Source: Candidatus Aminicenantota bacterium (GTDB lineage Bacteria; Acidobacteriota; Aminicenantia; UBA2199). Taken from it: a stretch of 11,279 bases of DNA. Made by a program: the position numbers and the translations under genes. Positions within the stretch are counted from its first letter, which is position 1. Each line of letters begins with the position of its first letter. Shown here piece after piece: positions 6,882 to 11,279 of this stretch. Under the pieces are notes generated by a model that searched no databases, was not told the DNA's origin, and was given only the letters and a program-made list of their open reading frames with translations. The stretch is from the NCBI GenBank assembly GCA_030612495.1, contig JAUWNT010000069.1:1-11279 (forward strand), given 5' to 3'.

Positions 6882-8487
6882 TAATCCTCACTTCCACTTC
6901 ATACTTTGAATCATTATCATAACTTGGAATTTTTATTTTTATTTCAGGTTCTATTATTTTACTTAAATAATTCTCATACGTAATTATACCATTTACAAAC
7001 ACCTGTAAAATATGAAACGTTTTGAGTCTATCTTTTATAGAGTTATCAAACTTAATTATAATTTCATTTTCATCATAAAAATAAACAATCTTTCTAACAT
7101 TTTTTTTACCTATGTTAATAAAACGGCTATTTTTAATAATTTCATATTGTTTTGTCTTCTCTATAAGCTCTTCCTTATTTTCATTCTGTTCTGGACCAAT
7201 TACTTTTTCAATCTTCATTTTTCGAAGATAAGTATCAATTAATCCTGGCGAAATCTTTTCTATATCTTTGAGAACTAAATTACCCTGTATCATTAGGCGT
7301 GATGAAATACAAGCATCTGATAAAAGAAGTAAAATATCACAATAATCCCTTATATTCTCTTCTTTTATATAGGAAACCGATAGTTTGAAATTGCCAATAC
7401 TATTAATCATAGTCCCAAATTGTCCGAGTTTAAAATTGATCAATTGTTTAATATAGAAAGATTTCAAGCTATTTATTTCAAAATACTTCATGTTTTCTAA
7501 AAAATCATAAAACTCCTCTAAATCAGAAAAAGAGGAAGAATTCTCTAAATATGAAAAAATACCTTCTTCAATCTTTGAAATTGTTTTAGAATCTCTCTGC
7601 CACATTTTCTTACTAAAAAGGATTTTAAGAATACTTAAGTTTAGCTCCTTTTTAAGCTCCAAATAATTCTTTTTTTTAAAACCTGGATTTTTTATAATTT
7701 TGTAATATCCTTTTATACTAGAATTTAATCCCCTTCTCAGACTTTGTAACTTTTTAATTGAACTTCTATCTGTTTTATCAAATTTCTTCCAGGTATTTAT
7801 AAGTGTAAATACTTCATAATCTGAAAGAAATTCCTGTCTTAAATTAAGAAATAATTCTGCTTTTTCAAGTCTATTTGCAGTATATAGATAAAATTCAGGC
7901 CTTTTTGCCAAATTCCTTTTCAAAAGGTTAATATCCTTGGAGTAAAGACTCCATATCTCTAAAATTGATAAGAAATTATTCTTATTAACCCTTCTAATCG
8001 TTTTTCCCATCAAATTAAATGCAAATTTTTTGTCTTCTTCTTTTAATAAAGGCCACATTGATAAATAGAGTCTTAATGTATCAAGATTTAATTGAATATT
8101 GGTTTTCCTGATAAATGTTGCTCGTTTAAATGCTTTCAAGCCCTTTTCAAAAAAATCAGTACCAGGCATGTTTTTTGAAAAATAAGCCTTTCCAAGAGCT
8201 TGGTAAGTATTATAATAAAGAAGATTCCTGTCTATTGATTTTTTAAAAAATAATATACTCTCATCAATATCAATTTTATTTTTATTTTTTATGTAAGATT
8301 TAAATTTCATAAAACCATATCTATAAAAAGGATAAGCATCAATCGGGCAAAAAACCGTACTTAGCTTTACGAAATTTTGATTTTCAGAACTTTCTCCAAC
8401 ACTTAGAAATATTTGAGAAATAAGCTGAAATGCAAAAAATAAAATAATAATTAATAACACGATTTTATAATAAATTCTATTTCTCAT
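6877..8487 (-). CDS. Membrane-anchored helical-repeat (TPR-like) protein with beta-rich C-terminus
   Basis: A 536-residue protein with one N-terminal membrane segment (~8-29), no cleavage site, and a large presumably periplasmic remainder. Residues ~50-440 are predominantly helical with weak TPR-like spacing: P-I-D-A-Y-P-F-Y-R-Y-G near the start resembles the repeat region that often follows O-antigen ligase domains, and F-F-K-K-S-I-D-R-N...A-L-G-K-A-Y is a recognisable TPR half. Residues ~455-536 alternate hydrophobic and charged residues in short strands, suggesting an Ig/FnIII-like beta sandwich. The gene starts 11 bases inside the ligase gene with a good Shine-Dalgarno, so the two are probably made together. 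I infer a partner role in polysaccharide polymerisation or ligation; nothing catalytic is visible. Confidence is high for the gene and low for the role. Confidence 0.8.
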   Translation of the reverse strand: MRNRIYYKIVLLIIILFFAFQLISQIFLSVGESSENQNFVKLSTVFCPIDAYPFYRYGFMKFKSYIKNKNKIDIDESILFFKKSIDRNLLYYNTYQALGKAYFSKNMPGTDFFEKGLKAFKRATFIRKTNIQLNLDTLRLYLSMWPLLKEEDKKFAFNLMGKTIRRVNKNNFLSILEIWSLYSKDINLLKRNLAKRPEFYLYTANRLEKAELFLNLRQEFLSDYEVFTLINTWKKFDKTDRSSIKKLQSLRRGLNSSIKGYYKIIKNPGFKKKNYLELKKELNLSILKILFSKKMWQRDSKTISKIEEGIFSYLENSSSFSDLEEFYDFLENMKYFEINSLKSFYIKQLINFKLGQFGTMINSIGNFKLSVSYIKEENIRDYCDILLLLSDACISSRLMIQGNLVLKDIEKISPGLIDTYLRKMKIEKVIGPEQNENKEELIEKTKQYEIIKNSRFINIGKKNVRKIVYFYDENEIIIKFDNSIKDRLKTFHILQVFVNGIITYENYLSKIIEPEIKIKIPSYDNDSKYEVEVRIR

Positions 8488-9949
8488 AATTACTTCCTTC
8501 GCTATAAAATCTTCTCTTATACATAGCTATCTGAACACCCAATCCTGCAATCAAAACAAGAATAAAAATATTAGAGGGAATACGAAGAGAAAAGTCAAAA
8601 AAAGAATGAAATGCAGCAGCAAAAAAACTTGTCATAACTCCGATTCCAAGGATCTTCACATCAGGATGTCTTCTTTTCCCCAACATTTTTATAATTGAGT
8701 AAACATATAAAAAAAGAGGAATAAAAAAAAGAACAACACCAACTAGCCCTCCCTCAGAAAGGGTTTCGAGGTATTCATTATGAGCATGAGTTGACCATTT
8801 TCCTCCCTCATCTGTATCATAAAGATAATAGGAAAATCTGTAAGTTCCAAATCCAGTTCCAAAAACAGGAAAATCCGAAACCATTGAAATGGTATTTGGC
8901 CATCTTAATAAGCGTCCTGAGCTTTCAAAGCTTGTGCCTGCAAACCTCTTCACAGTATTTTGAACACCAATAAAAATCGCTACCGCACTAATAGCGAAAA
9001 AAATGAATTTTAGTTTCTTACGCACTGCTTTAGAACCCTTTAAGTAAATAGAAAATTGAGCAAATATCAAAAAAACAAGAAGCATTGTAATTATAGCTCC
9101 TCTTGAACCAGTCAGGATTATTCCAAGTCCAATTAATATTAAAGCAGCAAAATAGGAAATTAAACCCTTGTCAGCATTTAAAGTTAAAATAATTTTATCT
9201 TTTATTGAAAGATTATCTTCCAAAAATTTAATTTTTCGAAAAAAGAGTGAAAATCCTATTGGTAGTATTATTAAAAGAAAAAATGCAAAGTGATCAGAAT
9301 TTGCAAGAGTACCTGTTAAACGTTTCTCAACAGATATACTATCTTTTAAATGATAAAAGAATAAAAAGAAATTCTTATTTCCCATGGCATACTTTAAAAG
9401 TCCAAAAAATACCTGAATTACTGAAGACAACAGGATTGTATTAAATATAGATAGGATATCTTTCTTTTTAAACCTTATATAAATTAAACTTAAAAAAAAG
9501 AAACAAAACACTAAAAATTTAAAACTGAATATTAATGTATCAAATGGAACCAAAGAAATAGAATGAAATGAAGGTAAACCATCTTTTAATGAAGAGAGAG
9601 CAAAAACCGTTTTTGGGGAAATGACTTTTAAAATAAATATTGGCAAAGGAATAATTTGAAACCCAAGAAAAAAGAGAAAAACATACAAAAAGGTTTTTAT
9701 CCTATCTTTATACAAAACACTTCCTACCAATTCCTGTTTGTTCCCATAATCTTTTGTTCTGAAACCCATACCCTGGTCCTTTGCTCCGTAACCCTGAGAT
9801 TCCGATCCTCTTTGACTTAAAACCATTAAACTCAATGTTCCGATAATTAAATAAAATAGGGGTGAAAATATAGGGCCTACACAACCGAATGGAATGGGTA
9901 GTATAAATATTAATATCTTTAAAATTCTAATAAAGTTTCTCTGTTTCAT
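8477..9949 (-). CDS. O-antigen ligase/polymerase-like membrane protein (Wzy_C family)
   Basis: A 490-residue polytopic inner-membrane protein with roughly 10-12 hydrophobic segments. Proteins of this family either polymerise undecaprenyl-linked repeat units (Wzy) or transfer finished glycans to an acceptor (WaaL). The Wzy_C features are the G281-S-R-G-A285 segment, the periplasmic loop with S344-G-R-L-L-R-W350 and F363-G-T-G-F-G-T-Y, and H388-A-H-N-E-Y-L-E...E399-G-G-L-V-G404 before the next membrane helix. The H-N-x-x-L...E-x-G-x-x-G pattern is the family hallmark. An unusual hydrophilic stretch (~46-83), rich in Gly, Gln, Lys and Asp, lies between the first membrane helices and is coded by repeat-like DNA. 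The ATG overlaps the phosphatase stop in an ATGA arrangement and has AGGAG nine bases upstream. Ligase and polymerase cannot be told apart from sequence. Confidence 0.9.
   Translation of the reverse strand: MKQRNFIRILKILIFILPIPFGCVGPIFSPLFYLIIGTLSLMVLSQRGSESQGYGAKDQGMGFRTKDYGNKQELVGSVLYKDRIKTFLYVFLFFLGFQIIPLPIFILKVISPKTVFALSSLKDGLPSFHSISLVPFDTLIFSFKFLVFCFFFLSLIYIRFKKKDILSIFNTILLSSVIQVFFGLLKYAMGNKNFFLFFYHLKDSISVEKRLTGTLANSDHFAFFLLIILPIGFSLFFRKIKFLEDNLSIKDKIILTLNADKGLISYFAALILIGLGIILTGSRGAIITMLLVFLIFAQFSIYLKGSKAVRKKLKFIFFAISAVAIFIGVQNTVKRFAGTSFESSGRLLRWPNTISMVSDFPVFGTGFGTYRFSYYLYDTDEGGKWSTHAHNEYLETLSEGGLVGVVLFFIPLFLYVYSIIKMLGKRRHPDVKILGIGVMTSFFAAAFHSFFDFSLRIPSNIFILVLIAGLGVQIAMYKRRFYSEGSNYEK
8493..8499 (-). 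promoter_or_regulatory. Shine-Dalgarno of the repeat-protein gene
   Basis: The reverse strand reads AAGGAAG seven bases or so before the ATG at 8487. It lies inside the 3' end of the ligase gene and, with the 11-base gene overlap, fixes the start and suggests translational coupling. Confidence 0.7.
9721..9812. repeat. Degenerate short-period repeats inside the ligase gene
   Basis: Three ten-base units (TTCCTACCAA, TTCCTGTTTG, TTCCCATAAT, 9721-9750) and then seven weak heptamers from 9764 (ACCCATA, CCCTGGT, CCTTTGC, TCCGTAA, CCCTGAG, ATTCCGA, TCCTCTT), most sharing CC near the front. The stretch codes in frame for the odd hydrophilic linker at residues ~46-76 of the ligase. The periodicity is much weaker than in the intergenic arrays, so origin from the same kind of repeat is an inference. 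Confidence 0.4.
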
Positions 9950-10737
9950 TTAGACTTTCTCCTGAAAATATCAAAAAAAGATATTTTAGCATTAGGGTCT
10001 TTCATTGTTCCAATATCAGGAACTGGTTTATTACTTATAATTGCGCCCGGAATAATCCTAACAAGCATATCGATCTTCTCCTTTTGAATGAGATTCAATT
10101 TTTTATATAAAAATGACAAACTCGGGCTCCTTTCCACTGAATTATGAGAGTCTGAAGCAATAATATGAACAAGATTATATTTTAAAAGATCATATGCAAT
10201 TAAGCGAGCTTCAGCTCCATAAACTCCTCTAAAACTTCCTGCATTAACCTGAGAAAGCGCCCCGATTCTCAAAAATTCATATAAAAGTGCCGGGTCTCGC
10301 TGAAACTCCCTGTTTCTCTCAGGGTGACATATTATCGGGATAAAACCGTCTGTCATAACATTGAATATAAACTGTTTTGTGCCAGGAAAAATAAATTCAG
10401 AGGGAAATTCAAGTAAAAAATAATCACTCTTATTAATTGTTAAAATATTTGAAAAAGAGCTTATTTTCTCTCTTAAATCTGACACAAAATAATTCTCTGC
10501 ACCCTGTAGAATTTCTATATTTATTTGAGATGTTTTAATCTTTTCTTTAAATTTTTCAAATTCTTCAGAAATCTTTTCTAAATCTTTAATATTACTTCTA
10601 TCACAAAAAACATGAGGAGTTGCAACAATAGTTTTAATTCCGTCTTGTTCTGCGATTTCAAGCATTTTAACAGACTCTTCAAAATCCGAAGCTCCATCAT
10701 CTATTCCAGGAATTATATGTGAATGTAAATCAATCAT
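9946..10737 (-). CDS. cpsB: PHP-type tyrosine-protein phosphatase, CpsB/YwqE family
   Basis: A 263-residue cytoplasmic metal-dependent phosphatase that removes phosphate from the tyrosine tail of bacterial tyrosine kinases and so resets capsule or exopolysaccharide export. The PHP metal ligands are all present: D3-L-H-S-H7 and I12-D-D-G15 at the start, T40-P-H42, G79-A-E81, I136-C-H-P-E-R141 and A193-S-D-S-H197. Length and motif order match the CpsB/YwqE family rather than histidinol phosphatase or polymerase PHP domains. Context supports this strongly: the C-terminus of a BY-kinase with clustered tyrosines is encoded just upstream, and the ligase/polymerase gene overlaps downstream by four bases. 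The ATG at 10737 directly precedes the conserved D-L-H-S-H; only a weak AAAAG stands before it. Confidence 0.95.
   Translation of the reverse strand: MIDLHSHIIPGIDDGASDFEESVKMLEIAEQDGIKTIVATPHVFCDRSNIKDLEKISEEFEKFKEKIKTSQINIEILQGAENYFVSDLREKISSFSNILTINKSDYFLLEFPSEFIFPGTKQFIFNVMTDGFIPIICHPERNREFQRDPALLYEFLRIGALSQVNAGSFRGVYGAEARLIAYDLLKYNLVHIIASDSHNSVERSPSLSFLYKKLNLIQKEKIDMLVRIIPGAIISNKPVPDIGTMKDPNAKISFFDIFRRKSK
9959..9963 (-). promoter_or_regulatory. Shine-Dalgarno of the ligase gene
   Basis: The reverse strand has AGGAG nine bases before the ATG at 9949, within the last codons of the phosphatase gene. It is the strongest ribosome-binding site in the window and supports the ATGA-overlap start. 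Confidence 0.75.
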
Positions 10738-10792
10738 CTTTTATAGTTTTGAGTTAAGCTTATTCGAGCTTTGAGATTCTGCTTTCTCTTAC

Positions 10793-10822
10793 ACATGCAC
10801 ATGAACTTGCACTTCCACTTGG
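10793..10822. repeat. Hexamer array
   Basis: Five six-base units in phase: ACATGC, ACATGA, ACTTGC, ACTTCC, ACTTGG. It passes directly into the octamer block, sharing four bases with it. Confidence 0.7.
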
Positions 10823-10866
10823 TTGATTGGTTGAATGGACTAATGGTTAAATAGTTGAATGGTTTA
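10819..10866. repeat. Octamer array
   Basis: Six eight-base units in phase: TTGGTTGA twice, then ATGGACTA, ATGGTTAA, ATAGTTGA, ATGGTTTA; consensus near ATGGTTGA. Confidence 0.85.
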
Positions 10867-10881
10867 TAAGTTCTTTTTTCT

Positions 10882-10957
10882 TTCATCATTGCTTGTTCAT
10901 TATTCATTATTCGATATTCCCTTTCTTCCTTTTACTATTTACTTTTTAATTTTAATA
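10882..10957. repeat. T-rich heptamer arrays
   Basis: From 10882: TTCATCA, TTGCTTG, TTCATTA, TTCATTA, TTCGATA, TTCCCTT, all in seven-base phase. After a six-base interruption, from 10930, TTTTACT, ATTTACT, TTTTAAT, TTTAATA form a second run. The first run is convincing; the second is weaker because of its low complexity. Confidence 0.65.
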
Positions 10958-10968
10958 ACCTCTTTTTT

Positions 10969-11001
10969 GCTGAAGCTGAATGCTGATAGCTGGAGCTGAA
11001 C
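10969..11001. repeat. GCTGAA-type array
   Basis: Five units that each begin GCTG: GCTGAA, GCTGAAT, GCTGATA, GCTGGA, GCTGAAC. The unit length alternates between six and seven bases, unlike the fixed phase of neighbouring blocks. Confidence 0.75.
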
Positions 11002-11005
11002 TCAG

Positions 11006-11068
11006 AAATCCCAACCCCCAAATCCCAGATCCTACACATCACCCATTCACTCTTCACTCGTTACTTTT
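11006..11068. repeat. C-rich heptamer arrays
   Basis: AAATCCC, AACCCCC, AAATCCC, AGATCCT (11006-11033) grade into CATCACC, CATTCAC, TCTTCAC, TCGTTAC (11037-11064). AAATCCC resembles the CCCCAAT-type heptamers known from cyanobacterial short tandemly repeated repetitive sequences; I infer analogy, not descent. Confidence 0.7.
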
Positions 11069-11076
11069 TCCTTTCA

Positions 11077-11111
11077 ACTTAAAACTAAAAACTCAACACT
11101 AAACACTATTT
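11077..11111. repeat. ACTNAAC heptamer array running into the kinase stop codon
   Basis: Five in-phase units: ACTTAAA, ACTAAAA, ACTCAAC, ACTAAAC, ACTATTT. The last contains the complement of the kinase TAG stop (11106-11108), so the array abuts the coding end exactly. Confidence 0.75.
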
Positions 11112-11279
11112 GCTCCTTCTTGCTTCTTCATCTTCTTTATATCTATATTGATAATTATAAGTATAGTCATATGTTGTTGTTTTCTTAAAATCAACTTTAT
11201 TTAAAATAACTCCAAGTATCTTGATATTGAATTGCTCTAACTCTTCTTTTACTCTTTTAATTAGTTCATTTTTTGTCTT
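11106..11279 (-). CDS. Partial BY-kinase (CpsD/Wzc-like), C-terminal end
   Basis: An open frame enters from the right edge and codes 57 residues ending at TAG (11108-11106). It includes I-L-G-V-I-L-N-K-V-D, the strand and N-K-x-D-like motif near the end of MinD-related tyrosine kinase domains (CpsD, YwqD, Wzc). Then comes a tail with six tyrosines at every second position (Y-D-Y-T-Y-N-Y-Q-Y-R-Y) followed by an acidic and basic end. Such tails are the autophosphorylation sites of BY-kinases, which cycle with their phosphatase to control polysaccharide chain length and export. The CpsB-type phosphatase gene next downstream fits. No start is in the window, so whether the kinase is fused to a Wzz/transmembrane part is unknown. 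Confidence 0.88.
   Translation of the reverse strand, partial: KTKNELIKRVKEELEQFNIKILGVILNKVDFKKTTTYDYTYNYQYRYKEDEEARRSK

Larger units (their letters stand above)
10738..11105. other. Spacer filled with a patchwork of short tandem repeats
   Basis: The 368 bases between the kinase stop and the phosphatase start hold no credible gene. Nearly all of it from 10793 rightwards resolves into successive blocks of 6-, 7- or 8-base degenerate units, each block with its own consensus (listed separately). The remaining 10738-10792 is non-repetitive AT-rich DNA next to the phosphatase start. I see no clear promoter, terminator or structured RNA. Confidence 0.8.

Noticed and set aside
6653..6922. Forward open frame of 89 codons ending in repetitive T-D-Y-x-L-L-T-T-like residues
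   Set aside because: It is antisense to dus and reads through the heptamer array, which generates the repetitive residues; no start signal or family match.
9247..9444. Forward open frames inside the ligase and repeat-protein genes (also near 7012-7242 and 8791-8973)
   Set aside because: All lie antisense to supported genes, are short, and arise easily in AT-rich antisense DNA.
8477..10737. Exosortase/PEP-CTERM-type polysaccharide locus
   Set aside because: No exosortase, PEP-CTERM protein or other marker is visible in the window; the genes fit a general CpsB/BY-kinase polysaccharide locus.
10793..11111. Repeats considered as a CRISPR array
   Set aside because: Units are 6-8 bases, contiguous, and lack spacers; nothing resembles a CRISPR repeat or cas gene.

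Overview
The window comes from an AT-rich bacterium, probably an uncultured Gram-negative of the Desulfobacterota type or a neighbouring candidate phylum. Three things point that way, all from memory of families and none proving it: an envelope polysaccharide locus, a truncated gene starting with an N-T-D-V-K-Y-R...F-H-V-Q-T-E pattern that I associate with deltaproteobacteria-like genomes, and patchworks of degenerate short tandem repeats between genes. I cannot name the species.

Left end (1-2282). The first codons of a leftward gene (1-66) diverge from a rightward ClC chloride transporter gene (237-2282) that carries CBS and RCK_C regulatory domains. The 170-base space between them holds two outward-facing promoter-like sequences, each ending almost on its start codon, so both mRNAs may be leaderless. 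Exactly between the promoters sits an 85-base element with perfect 24-base inverted ends (110-194), which looks like a REP/MITE-type insertion.

Main block (2289-11279, all leftward). In transcription order: the C-terminus of a bacterial tyrosine kinase (BY-kinase) with a tyrosine-rich tail (cut by the window end); a 368-base repeat-filled spacer; a CpsB/YwqE-type PHP tyrosine phosphatase; an O-antigen ligase/polymerase-like membrane protein; a membrane-anchored helical-repeat protein with a beta-rich C-terminus; a 63-base heptamer-repeat spacer; a tRNA-dihydrouridine synthase; MnmA (tRNA 2-thiouridylase); a secreted CAP/SCP-domain protein; and a MinD/ParA-like ATPase, which converges on the ClC gene with only 6 bases between stops.

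How the genes fit together. Kinase, phosphatase, ligase/polymerase and repeat protein form the regulatory and polymer-handling end of a surface polysaccharide locus that presumably continues beyond base 11279. Phosphatase, ligase and repeat protein overlap (4 and 11 bases) and are probably translationally coupled. dus, mnmA and the CAP gene are 15-19 bases apart and look like one operon with a housekeeping tRNA-modification core. The MinD-like gene has a weak promoter of its own.

The most unusual content is non-coding: patchworks of 6-, 7- and 8-base degenerate tandem arrays abutting gene ends, with a related-looking patch inside the ligase gene. Among proteins, the CAP protein appears to be three CAP-like modules of which only the first keeps the signature residues. 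I see no CRISPR array, tRNA, rRNA, transposase gene or clear defence system.
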